Assembly: GCF_002812125.1 (NCBI RefSeq)
Contig: NZ_NPDQ01000010.1
Coordinates: 25,824-89,823, forward strand
Length of the DNA stretch: 64,000 nucleotides
Reading direction: 5' to 3'
Source: Leptospira brenneri
GTDB lineage: Bacteria; Spirochaetota; Leptospiria; Leptospirales; Leptospiraceae
In this document: positions 17,727 through 25,986 of the stretch, piece by piece
How the letters are laid out: each line of letters opens with the position of its first letter
Position numbering within the stretch: the stretch's first letter is position 1
Program-made: the position numbers and the translations under genes
The notes under the pieces: generated by a model
Databases searched by the model: none
Told to the model about the DNA's origin: nothing
What the model saw: only the letters and a program-made list of their open reading frames with translations

Positions 17727-19538
17727 GTGAAGGAAACAGAAAATAACAATATAATTCCTCCTTCTACCGTAAAGGAAGAAGATAAAAAATACAAACTCAT
17801 CCTTCGTCAGATGGAAACTCTGGGAAGACTCGGTCATTGGGAAGTTGATTTTGTTAGTCAAACCTTACATTGGTCAGAGGGCGTATTTCGCATTCTAGAA
17901 ATGGATGCTTCTAGTATGCCAGTGGACTTAGAAAAAGGATTTTTATCTGTCCATCCAGAGGATCGTGAACGAGCCGTCAAACACATGCAAGATGTTTTAG
18001 AAACGGGAATCGATTACAATCTAGAATGTAGACTCATCACCACAAAAGGAAAAGTTATCTTTGTTCACTCGGTTGCCGATGTAGTCCGAAATGAAAAAAA
18101 TGAACCCTTACAAATTGTAGGAATTTTTCAAGACATCACCGAACAAAGAGAAGCTTATCAAAATCTTTTACAAAAAGAATTACGACTGAGTTCCATCCTT
18201 CAGTCAGAACCCGAATGTGTGAAAGTGGTTTCTCCTGAAGGAATTCTGGTGGAAATGAATCCCGCGGGTTTGCAAATGATAGAAGCTGACTCTGCGGATG
18301 TTGCATTGGGGCAAAAAGTGGAAAACTTAGTGCATTCAGCAGATTTGAAATTTTATCAATCGATACATACAAATGCTCTACAAGGAATCAAATCGAGTAC
18401 ACGTTTTCGAATCATTGGTTTGAAAGGTACTGAGAGGTGGATGGAAAGTACTGCTGTCCCTCTCACAAACCAAACAGGAGAGATCACCTCAGTACTCAGT
18501 GTCACTCGTGATATCTCAGACAAAGTCAAAAACGAAGAGAAACTCATTCGTATCAAAAGAAACCAAGAAGCACTCATCAATGGAACTTCTGATTTGATTT
18601 GGTCTTTAGATTCTCAGTTTCATTTAATTGCTGCAAACAAAGCATTTTTAGATGTGATGGGATTTTTACTGGGAGCCACTGCCAAAGAAGGAGACTCCGT
18701 TCTCATCCTAAACCAAGGAGAAGCTTTCTATGAAAAGTGGAAAGGTTACTATGAAAGAGGACTTTCGGGTGAATCCTTTAAAACCTATGAAAGGTTTACA
18801 AGTCCTATCACTGGAAAAGAAGAACATCGCGAAGTATTTTTTAATCCAATCCGAAATCCAGAAGACCATATCACTGGCCTTGCTTGTTTTTCGAAAGACA
18901 TTACTGATCTAATGGTCAAACGTATGGAACTTGCATCGAGCGAAAGGCGATACCGGGCTCTTGTCGAAAATGGAGTGGATGTCATCGCAATTCTGACGGA
19001 AAAAGGCCAGACAAAATATGTTTCTCCTTCTATTACTAAGGTTTTAGGATATTCAGAATCAGAATTGGTGGACATAAATATATTTGATATCCTTCATCCC
19101 GATGATATCACTAAAAAGAAAGCAAGGTTAGAGGAGGTTGTTTCCGTTCCGGTAGGAAATTCGCTTTCTAGTTATAACTTTAGAGTCAAACACCAGAATG
19201 GTACTTGGCGCTGGATGGAATCTACCATCACCAATCTAATGGAAGATGAAAGCATTCAGGGAATCGTAGATAACTTTCATGATGTGACCGAACGAGTTGT
19301 CCAGGTTACAGCCATCCAAACACAGAACGAAAAGCTCAAAGCCATAGCCTGGACCCAGGCCCACGTCGTCCGTAACCCATTGGCAAAGATTATGGGGATT
19401 GTGGACCTAATCCAAACAGGCACTTTGTCCCTTACAGAAGAGAAAAGAAGCCTAGACCATCTCATTGAATCAGCAAAAGAATTGGATGAAGTCATCCAAG
19501 ACATTGTCCTAAAATCCCAAAGGGTCATCGTACCATGA
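17727..19538 (+). CDS. Multi-PAS sensor protein ending in a DHp-like helix pair, no ATPase domain
   Basis: 603 residues. Four PAS/PAC units can be traced: about residues 25-145 (GHWEVDFVSQTLHWSEGVFRI), 150-270, 275-395 and 405-530 (YVSPSITKVLGYSESELVD...WRWMESTITN). The end (AWTQAHVVRNPLAKIMGIVD...ELDEVIQDIV) matches the dimerisation and His-phosphotransfer helices of Bacteroidetes-type PAS kinases with His in QAHVVRNPL. The protein then stops; no N, G1 or G2 boxes follow. It should sense a signal and perhaps receive or pass phosphate through a partner. No ribosome site stronger than a GAGAGGG upstream of GTG 17727 is seen. Confidence 0.85.
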   Translation: MKETENNNIIPPSTVKEEDKKYKLILRQMETLGRLGHWEVDFVSQTLHWSEGVFRILEMDASSMPVDLEKGFLSVHPEDRERAVKHMQDVLETGIDYNLECRLITTKGKVIFVHSVADVVRNEKNEPLQIVGIFQDITEQREAYQNLLQKELRLSSILQSEPECVKVVSPEGILVEMNPAGLQMIEADSADVALGQKVENLVHSADLKFYQSIHTNALQGIKSSTRFRIIGLKGTERWMESTAVPLTNQTGEITSVLSVTRDISDKVKNEEKLIRIKRNQEALINGTSDLIWSLDSQFHLIAANKAFLDVMGFLLGATAKEGDSVLILNQGEAFYEKWKGYYERGLSGESFKTYERFTSPITGKEEHREVFFNPIRNPEDHITGLACFSKDITDLMVKRMELASSERRYRALVENGVDVIAILTEKGQTKYVSPSITKVLGYSESELVDINIFDILHPDDITKKKARLEEVVSVPVGNSLSSYNFRVKHQNGTWRWMESTITNLMEDESIQGIVDNFHDVTERVVQVTAIQTQNEKLKAIAWTQAHVVRNPLAKIMGIVDLIQTGTLSLTEEKRSLDHLIESAKELDEVIQDIVLKSQRVIVP

Positions 19539-19594
19539 ATTAATTCTGGAAAAGCAGCTTATTTTATCTTGCTTCTTGTACTAAATTAGTTCTA

Positions 19595-20191
19595 ATGCCT
19601 GCCATGGTTTTATCAACTTTTCTTTCGGACTTAGTCCTTTCCTTAGTTTCCCTGGCGATGGCTTATCGGTTCGTCGGGAAGTCATCCATTCCCTCTCGTT
19701 CGGCCTTGTATGGATTTGCCATTATCGGTATCTCTGCAGGTCTTGGTTCGATTCACTTTCTTGGCATCAATACCTTAGATACAATCTATCGTTTTTTTGT
19801 AGGACTTTCTGGATGTGTGGGTGTTCCTCTTTTAGGATTGGCATTTTTTCATTTTACGTTTCGATCGTTATCGGAAAAAACATTTTTTCTATTCATAGCA
19901 GTCGCATTCCTCCTCTACTTAACCTTTTCTTATTTGTATCCATTGGGTATTTATTCGACAGTTGTTGGTGGAATCGCAATGTTTATCATTCTGATAAGTT
20001 CACTCGTACGTTTTCCTAGAAAATCAAATGCAGCAGTGATGGGTATCATTGGTTCTATATTGTTTATTGTTGCAGGTCTTGTGATTGGTACTAAGGGCTC
20101 AACCGGATCTATCTTGAATGTTGATATTTTTCATATCCTACTTGCGATAGCAAATTACTGTATTGCTGAAGGTATCAAAAAATTAAGCTAG
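19595..20191 (+). CDS. Polytopic membrane protein, unknown function
   Basis: 198 residues, nearly all hydrophobic, with about six or seven membrane helices from residue 5 to 195. No motif of a known transporter is visible. It lies between the PAS protein and a diguanylate cyclase gene on the same strand, with gaps of 56 and 42 bases, so a shared signalling role is possible but unproven. Confidence 0.65.
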   Translation: MPAMVLSTFLSDLVLSLVSLAMAYRFVGKSSIPSRSALYGFAIIGISAGLGSIHFLGINTLDTIYRFFVGLSGCVGVPLLGLAFFHFTFRSLSEKTFFLFIAVAFLLYLTFSYLYPLGIYSTVVGGIAMFIILISSLVRFPRKSNAAVMGIIGSILFIVAGLVIGTKGSTGSILNVDIFHILLAIANYCIAEGIKKLS

Positions 20192-20233
20192 ATCAAATCA
20201 GAGGAGTTTTACAATATATTTCCAAGCGTGACT

Positions 20234-21241
20234 ATGGAAAACTTCTCTGATTCAACATTAGAAAAAATACTAAAGCTACAAACAGAATTAACAAAAGCAA
20301 AACCGGACGTTCCGCAGCTTTTGGAACTCATCACTCTTCGGGCTAAAGAAATCACTAACAGTGATGGAGCTGTTTTTGAACTTGTAGAAGGTGATGATTT
20401 AGTTTACCGTGCGGCCAGTGGGACGGGAGAAAAACAGATTGGGTTAAGAATTCCAATGAAAGGAAGTTTTTCAGGACTAAGCCTTCAGTCCAAAGAAACT
20501 TTATATTGTTTGGATTCCGAAGTTGATGACCGAGTCAATCGAGAAGCATGTCGTCGTGTCGGCCTTCGGTCTATGATTGTATTACCTTTATACTTTGATT
20601 CCGACGTTCTAGGTGTATTAAAAGTACATAGCACGGAAGTTGATTTTTATTCGTCTAACGAAATTTATGTGCTAAATATGTTGTCTGGGACAATGGCTGC
20701 CATTTTACATAATGCATATCGTTGGGCAGAAAAAGAAAAAAACCTCCAATCTATGATTTATTTAGCAAGTCATGATTCTCTTACGGGAGTTTACAATCGT
20801 TCGGCTTTCTATGATTACTTAAGAAGGGGACTACTTCGGATCCAAAATGATTCTTCTCGTCTGACCATTGCCGTCTTTGATTTGGACGGATTAAAAAAAA
20901 TTAACGATACTTATGGACATGCGGCTGGAGATTATTTTTTATCTCGGTTTGCCAGTCGGTTTTCTCATTTGTTGCAACACCAGGATATTTTTGCTAGACT
21001 CGGTGGTGACGAGTTTGGACTCATTATGATCCACCGTGAATCAAAGGAATCTACCCTTGCTCATGTTGGCAATTTGGCTAAAATGGCTGAAGGAGAAATT
21101 CAATTTGATACCGCCAAATTAGAGATCAAAACCAGTTTGGGAGTTTCTTTTTATCCAGAAGATGGAGCTGAGCCAGAGACCTTAGTTTCTATCGCAGACG
21201 ACCGTATGTATGAAAACAAAAGGATTCGAAAAAACGGATAA
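20234..21241 (+). CDS. GAF-GGDEF diguanylate cyclase
   Basis: 335 residues from ATG 20234; GTG 20228 two codons earlier is an alternative and neither has a good ribosome site. Residues 20-165 are a GAF domain (SDGAVFELVEGDDLVYRAASG). Residues 180-335 are a complete GGDEF domain with ARLGGDEFGLIM and YGHAAGDYFL, so c-di-GMP synthesis from two GTP is predicted. The inhibitory I-site RxxD upstream of GGDEF reads QHQD, so product inhibition is probably lost. Cytosolic. The stop is followed by a small hairpin and a convergent gene. Confidence 0.92.
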   Translation: MENFSDSTLEKILKLQTELTKAKPDVPQLLELITLRAKEITNSDGAVFELVEGDDLVYRAASGTGEKQIGLRIPMKGSFSGLSLQSKETLYCLDSEVDDRVNREACRRVGLRSMIVLPLYFDSDVLGVLKVHSTEVDFYSSNEIYVLNMLSGTMAAILHNAYRWAEKEKNLQSMIYLASHDSLTGVYNRSAFYDYLRRGLLRIQNDSSRLTIAVFDLDGLKKINDTYGHAAGDYFLSRFASRFSHLLQHQDIFARLGGDEFGLIMIHRESKESTLAHVGNLAKMAEGEIQFDTAKLEIKTSLGVSFYPEDGAEPETLVSIADDRMYENKRIRKNG

Positions 21242-21244
21242 ATA

Positions 21245-21263
21245 AGAGGAGCGAAACTCCTCT
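21245..21263. terminator. Hairpin between convergent GGDEF and DUF6428 genes
   Basis: AGAGGAG (21245-21251) and CTCCTCT (21257-21263) form a perfect 7 bp stem with a 5-base loop; it overlaps the stop of the minus-strand gene. There is no T run on either side, so it is at most an attenuating or protective stem-loop. Confidence 0.4.
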
Positions 21264-21804
21264 AACAACATCCTGCTGGTTCTTCTTCCTTTTCCGTTGC
21301 TGTTTTTTTAGATGAACAACAAGATGAGTTTTGTTTTTCCAGTTTGGGAAAAGAAACTAAATCTTTTAGTAGACCGCAACTTTCGTTTGCCTTACATTCT
21401 GTTTTCCCATCTGCTAATTGGATTCGAAAAGCATGATTCTTAGGTTGCATCTCGGATACAAAATACTGTCGCATTGCGATGTTATCGTTTCCAAATTCAA
21501 TTCTTAATCTGGCATCATCAGGAATCAACATTGAAGTTGATACTTTTTTAAGAATAGAGTTTACTTTTCCAAGTGTCATAAACTTTGTATTTTCTTTTGT
21601 TTTTGGTTCTAACACTTGTAAAATAATATCAAACCAAGAATCCGATTTTCCACCACAATCCACAGATTGGATGTTTGCTAGTTTGAATTCGGTGATATGA
21701 TAGTTCGGAAATATAGTTTGGTTTTTTCCATATTCAAATTCCAATTGAAGTTCTGGATATAAATCCAAATTGGTTTTAAAATCCTTCCAAGTTTGTGTTT
21801 TCAT
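21262..21804 (-). CDS. DUF6428 family protein of the arsenic operon
   Basis: 180 residues. HITEFKLANIQSVDCGG and WFDIILQVLEPK are typical of the DUF6428 family, which is commonly encoded next to arsC and arsR. The C-terminus has a Cys-rich tail (SSCCSSKK...GCC) that might bind thiophilic metalloids (inference). It is 12 bases downstream of arsC, the last gene of this operon in the window. The family has no proven function. Confidence 0.75.
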   Translation of the reverse strand: MKTQTWKDFKTNLDLYPELQLEFEYGKNQTIFPNYHITEFKLANIQSVDCGGKSDSWFDIILQVLEPKTKENTKFMTLGKVNSILKKVSTSMLIPDDARLRIEFGNDNIAMRQYFVSEMQPKNHAFRIQLADGKTECKANESCGLLKDLVSFPKLEKQNSSCCSSKKTATEKEEEPAGCC

Positions 21805-21815
21805 TTTATATTCTC

Positions 21816-22238
21816 CTATAATTCATTCTTTACAAAGGTTTCACTATATTCCCGTATTTCTTCTCTCGTGTTTGTAAAGGCAGTTTTGATCTCTTCTTCT
21901 GAACCTATCTTTTTAGAAGGATCAGAAAAGTTATGATGGAAACGTTTTGCATTGGATGGAAAATACGGGCAGTTTTCTTTGGCGTGATCACAAACGGTGA
22001 TTAGGAAATCAAACTCGATGTCTTTGTATTCACCTATGTGATTGGAAGTGTGGTTGGAAATATCAATCCCGGCTTCTTTCATCGTCGCGATGGCCTTGGG
22101 ATTCACGCCGTGAGTTTCGATTCCTGCGCTGTACACATTTGCTTTTTCTTTTGCATAGAAACGCATCCAACCTTCTGCAATTTGGCTTCGGCAACTATTT
22201 CCCGTACAAAGGATTAAAATATTTTTTGGATCACTCAC
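21816..22238 (-). CDS. arsC: Arsenate reductase, thioredoxin-coupled type
   Basis: 140 residues, full length. It belongs to the low-molecular-weight phosphatase fold: active-site loop LCTGNSCRSQIAEGWMR (Cys-x5-Arg) and the redox pair in VCDHAKENCPYF, as in S. aureus ArsC. It reduces arsenate to arsenite with thioredoxin. The 5' end overlaps the arsR stop by 8 bases, so the two are coupled. No arsenite pump (ArsB or Acr3) is visible nearby. Confidence 0.93.
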   Translation of the reverse strand: MSDPKNILILCTGNSCRSQIAEGWMRFYAKEKANVYSAGIETHGVNPKAIATMKEAGIDISNHTSNHIGEYKDIEFDFLITVCDHAKENCPYFPSNAKRFHHNFSDPSKKIGSEEEIKTAFTNTREEIREYSETFVKNEL

Positions 22239-22578
22239 AACAGTTTACGTCCTTGTTATTTTTGAATGTTGTTATGAATTCGATGTATTTTGAAAACTCG
22301 TCAAAGGCTTTAGAGAAGTTTTCCCAATGGATGCAATAACAAGAAGAGGTTCCTTCTACATCACCTTTGACAAGTCCCCCTTCTTTCAGTTCTTTTAAAT
22401 GTTGGGAAACCGTTGATTGGGCCAGAGGTAAAATCTCTACAATCTCGCCACAAATACAGGATTGTCGTTTAGCCAGAACTTCTAAGATGGCCAACCTTGC
22501 AGGATGGGAGAGAAGTTTGGTAAAAGAGGAAATCCTTTGGGCGGTTTTCGGGAATTCTGTTTTTTTATTTTGAGCCAT
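22231..22578 (-). CDS. arsR: ArsR-family arsenic-responsive repressor
   Basis: 115 residues. The winged-helix segment is LAQSTVSQHLKELKEGGLV. Cys residues in RQSCICGEIV and SSCYCIHW, plus a C-terminal NCCE, could form an As(III)-binding site. An inverted repeat sits immediately upstream of ATG 22578. It starts the arsR-arsC-DUF6428 operon and should repress it until arsenite binds. Confidence 0.92.
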   Translation of the reverse strand: MAQNKKTEFPKTAQRISSFTKLLSHPARLAILEVLAKRQSCICGEIVEILPLAQSTVSQHLKELKEGGLVKGDVEGTSSCYCIHWENFSKAFDEFSKYIEFITTFKNNKDVNCCE

Positions 22579-22580
22579 CG

Positions 22581-22602
22581 TTTATCGCAAATATACGATA
22601 AA
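22581..22602 (-). promoter_or_regulatory. Operator palindrome of the ars operon
   Basis: TTTATCG (22581-22587) and CGATAAA (22596-22602) form a perfect 7 bp inverted repeat with an 8-base spacer, 3 bases upstream of the arsR start codon. This is the expected place for an ArsR autoregulatory site; binding is inferred. Confidence 0.6.
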
Positions 22603-22725
22603 TAAAGATGATCAATCCCGTCAAGATAAATTGAGTTCAATTCGAGGAAGAATGCCCCCGGGGAATCCAGGGGAAAGTCTGTAGAAAAACAGGATTGTTT
22701 TTACGAAAAGATTGTTGGAGAGATT

Positions 22726-23535
22726 TTATAATCCCGAACTGTCGGGGATGACCACAGGTTCATCAGAGGTAGGGGTGTCTGGTTTGACATCAGCCGAAGT
22801 GTAACCGTTGTCATTTTGAGGTTTTGGTCTGTTGTCCCATTCCCCTGGATTTGGTTTTTTGTTCCCTTCCACGGAAAACAACCAACCATCATCTTCTTTA
22901 TTTCTGGCACCTTGTTCATGCGGATAGGAATCAATAGGTCTTATGGTAATTGAAATGTATTGGATGATCCTTTCGTCTTTTACTGGATCTAGATACGATA
23001 AACTGTCGTTACGCCATCTGTTTTTCGTGCGAGTTTCTCTCCGGAAACTTTTCATCACCAAATCCAAATCTTTGGAATACTTTGCAAAATAGGCTCTTGG
23101 CGTTTTTGCTTGGATTACGTAATACAAGCCACCTTTTCTATGAAATAAAAATCGATTGGAAACAAGTTGTTTATGTTCAGTATAGTGTAACACAACAAAG
23201 ACGGATTCATCAAATCCCGCCACTTCGTTCTCTAACATTTTTTCACGAACAAGTTTTAAATCAGGATATTTTGTTAGGAATGTATCTACCGTTTCTTCAA
23301 TGAACCGGTCAATGTCATATTCTTTTGTACGACGAGCGACATCGATTTGGAGAATGGCTTCTCGATTGGTTTTGGAAAATTGGACACGAACTGTATCGGG
23401 ATGCCTTAAAACGGACTTAGCCCAACCTCTTGGATATTCAAATGCGAAACCAAGTGAATCTTCGATCCAAGTTGCTGCATTCAAATGAGAAAGAGTAAGA
23501 CATAATAAAATAAGTAGGCTAAGTCGCTTTTTCAT
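22726..23535 (-). CDS. Secreted protein, PsbP-like, unknown function
   Basis: 269 residues with a signal peptide (MKKRLSLLILLCLTLSHLNA|A). Residues 22-165 (SLGFAFEYPRGWAKSV, FVVLHYTEHKQLVSNRFLFH) resemble the PsbP/DUF1795-like fold that occurs in small periplasmic proteins. The C-terminal 90 residues are polar and probably disordered. Periplasmic or outer surface. The gene is separate from arsR and from the epimerase gene. Confidence 0.65.
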   Translation of the reverse strand: MKKRLSLLILLCLTLSHLNAATWIEDSLGFAFEYPRGWAKSVLRHPDTVRVQFSKTNREAILQIDVARRTKEYDIDRFIEETVDTFLTKYPDLKLVREKMLENEVAGFDESVFVVLHYTEHKQLVSNRFLFHRKGGLYYVIQAKTPRAYFAKYSKDLDLVMKSFRRETRTKNRWRNDSLSYLDPVKDERIIQYISITIRPIDSYPHEQGARNKEDDGWLFSVEGNKKPNPGEWDNRPKPQNDNGYTSADVKPDTPTSDEPVVIPDSSGL

Positions 23536-23564
23536 ACTTAGAATATCGGCCCTCAGTACCTTGA

Positions 23565-24527
23565 TTATTGATAGTCAGTGAGTCCTTTTCGTAAATCTCG
23601 TTCTGGAAAAATTCCCAAATTTTCCCAAGACTTAGAATCATAAATCGCCACAGATTCTAATAAGGGTTGGAGAGGAGATCCATGAAAGGGTTTTCTTCTG
23701 ACCAAAGCCAAAAATTGGAAGATCAGTTCTACGATTTTTGCCCAGAAACCACCTACGGGAACGGGGAAGAGAATTTTTTTGGCAATTCCCAGTTCTTGGA
23801 AGGTTCGAATCACTTGGTTTACGGTCACAAATTCAGGGTGGGAAAAAACATAAATTGGCTTTGGTGGTTTGCCAGCTAATGTTTGTTTGGCCCAGGTAAC
23901 TAATGCGTTTATGGCATCGGCTATATGTAAAACAGACTTTTCCCGTGTAGAGGAAATGTAGGGATACACTCTTTGATTCGAGAGGGACCTCAGTTTTGAA
24001 ATAAAACTTTTGGTCCCCTTCCCATAGATACTTGCCATCCGAAATATAGAATAAGGTCTCTCCGCATTGATCACATAGTTCTCGGCAAGCGCCTTGGTTT
24101 TTGCATAAATGGTTTTTCCCATTCTTTCGCTATTAAGATTCAACTGAATTTCTTTGGATCCATAAACAGAAACAGAACTCACAAATCCAAAATGAGGAAT
24201 GTTATTTTTTTTTGCAAATTCCACAAGTAGTTTCGTGGAGTTAACATTGACCTGGTGGTAAACTTCTTCTGTTACTTTTGCACCTGAAACAACGGCAGCA
24301 AGATGAAGGATTAAATCAATGGACTCTGGAATTAAAAACTCTTCGGGATGATTGATTTGTGAAAGATCTCTTTCGTAAAATTTAAAGTTCTTATGAAACC
24401 GAATTGAATCAGGAAAATTTACATAATTTTTTCCGATCGCAATCATTTTATAATCTTCAATTAGTTCTTTTAATAGTTCTTTTCCAAGAACACCACTCCC
24501 TCCGGTGATGAGAATTGTTTTTGTCAT
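23565..24527 (-). CDS. NAD-dependent epimerase/dehydratase family protein
   Basis: 320 residues from ATG 24527, which overlaps the DUF445 stop as ATGA; the frame is open a further 8 codons. TGGSGVLGKELL is the NAD-binding loop and the catalytic Tyr-x3-Lys is in YAKTKALAEN. It resembles sugar-nucleotide epimerases and dehydratases; the exact sugar is unknown. Coupling to a DUF445 gene suggests a membrane or envelope role (inference). Confidence 0.85.
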   Translation of the reverse strand: MTKTILITGGSGVLGKELLKELIEDYKMIAIGKNYVNFPDSIRFHKNFKFYERDLSQINHPEEFLIPESIDLILHLAAVVSGAKVTEEVYHQVNVNSTKLLVEFAKKNNIPHFGFVSSVSVYGSKEIQLNLNSERMGKTIYAKTKALAENYVINAERPYSIFRMASIYGKGTKSFISKLRSLSNQRVYPYISSTREKSVLHIADAINALVTWAKQTLAGKPPKPIYVFSHPEFVTVNQVIRTFQELGIAKKILFPVPVGGFWAKIVELIFQFLALVRRKPFHGSPLQPLLESVAIYDSKSWENLGIFPERDLRKGLTDYQ

Positions 24528-25744
24528 ACGAGAAATACCATTTGAAACCAACCCACAACTGCACCGAGTGCAGCTCCTACTAAAATTAATAACAATTCAT
24601 CTTCTTGGAAGGCTGATCTTAAGATCGACTCAAATTCCTTGGGAGGAAGAGCCGCCATTCGGTCTCCCATCATTGATTCTATTTCTAAAGCCGTACCCAA
24701 ATATTCTTCTAAGTGAAAGGACTTTTCTACAGCATTGTCGGCCATAGCGCGAGCGATCCTTTCTTTTGCAGATTCAAACTCTTCTATTTTTCCCGTCGCA
24801 TAAAGTGCTGGTTTCGCTAGAAACGTAACTGTATCCACGTGATGGATCACTTCTTTGCGAATGATATCGATGATATCTTTGGAAGCCTTTCCAAAGATGA
24901 GTTCCGATAAAATATTTTCAGGTGTTAGGATTTTTTCACTCACTAACTTTGCATAAAGTCTAGAAACTTCCGTTTGTCTTTTTAAAAACAATCCTTGGTA
25001 AGTAAATATTCCTAAAAATTTTTTAGGAAGTAGGGGACGAAAGATCATCTCAAGTGCTAGATAGTTTGTGAGGTAGCCTACAATCACTCCTTGGATGGGT
25101 AGAGTCCAAGCCAAAGGAAAATAAATCATAAAAATCATTTGGACAAGACCCAAAAGAAATCCAAAATAAAAACCAGAACGTTCAATGAATCGAAATTCTG
25201 GTGCCCCGACTTCTTGGAAAAGTTCAACAACAAGACCAACATTCTTTCCGGATAATTTTTTTAAAACTAAGGCCTTTACATCAAAAAGAGTATCGATGTC
25301 TTTTTGGAGTTTTCTAATGACCTTTCGGATTGTGACTCCGCTTTCCCTTTTGACTTTATGATAGATTTCTTCTCGGACAAATTCAGGAATCATCTCCCAA
25401 AGTTTAGGATCCAAACTATTGGAAAATTCTATGATCGTATAGCGAATGCTAGGTTCCAAAACGGGTAAAAATACCGACTCTGCTTTTTTGGGATCTACTT
25501 TTAAAAAAACTTCTTTGATATTCAGAAGGCGTTCCGTGATCACATCTACGGATTTACTGGCCATTTTATGAGCTTTTCTAGGGATGATACCTTGCCAGCC
25601 CAAATAGGGAGGGATTCCGACGAACTGAAGGGGGTAGAAGGTCATTTTCAGGGCAAGCCAATTCGTTACCCAACCCACAAATCCGTAAGTAAAGGGAATC
25701 ATGAGGAGTTTCCATTGTTCTGCTGTCAGCCCATTCTCCCACAT
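24524..25744 (-). CDS. DUF445 family membrane protein
   Basis: 406 residues. FTYGFVGWVTNWLALKMTFYP near the N-terminus and GVIVGYLTNYLALEMIFRP in the middle are the conserved repeat of DUF445, and AALGAVVGWFQMVF closes the protein. The family has two or three membrane helices around a large cytosolic helical part and is of unknown function. It is the upstream partner of the epimerase gene (ATGA overlap). Confidence 0.85.
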   Translation of the reverse strand: MWENGLTAEQWKLLMIPFTYGFVGWVTNWLALKMTFYPLQFVGIPPYLGWQGIIPRKAHKMASKSVDVITERLLNIKEVFLKVDPKKAESVFLPVLEPSIRYTIIEFSNSLDPKLWEMIPEFVREEIYHKVKRESGVTIRKVIRKLQKDIDTLFDVKALVLKKLSGKNVGLVVELFQEVGAPEFRFIERSGFYFGFLLGLVQMIFMIYFPLAWTLPIQGVIVGYLTNYLALEMIFRPLLPKKFLGIFTYQGLFLKRQTEVSRLYAKLVSEKILTPENILSELIFGKASKDIIDIIRKEVIHHVDTVTFLAKPALYATGKIEEFESAKERIARAMADNAVEKSFHLEEYLGTALEIESMMGDRMAALPPKEFESILRSAFQEDELLLILVGAALGAVVGWFQMVFLV

Positions 25745-25871
25745 CCGCTATGAGTAAGTACTAAGGTTGGGGGCAAAGGGCAATCGAAATTCCTTTCCAA
25801 GGGTGATTTTTCCCTTAAGTTGCGTAACTTTTGTTATTTTTTTGCCGATACCCCTAAAAAAGGTTTGATTT

Positions 25872-25901
25872 GTGTACGAAAACAGACTACAAATTGTACA
25901 C
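25872..25901 (+). promoter_or_regulatory. Inverted repeat in the leader of the large lipoprotein gene
   Basis: GTGTAC (25872-25877) and GTACAC (25896-25901) are perfectly inverted with an 18-base spacer, about 85 bases before the start codon. The position suits a regulator site, but the spacer length is unusual and no factor is known. Confidence 0.3.
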
Positions 25902-25986
25902 TTCGGTAGTTTTTAGGAATTTCCCGAAGTCTATTGAAAAGTCAGTGGTTTTTCCACAAAGCGAATTTTAATCAGAGGGTAAGTCA

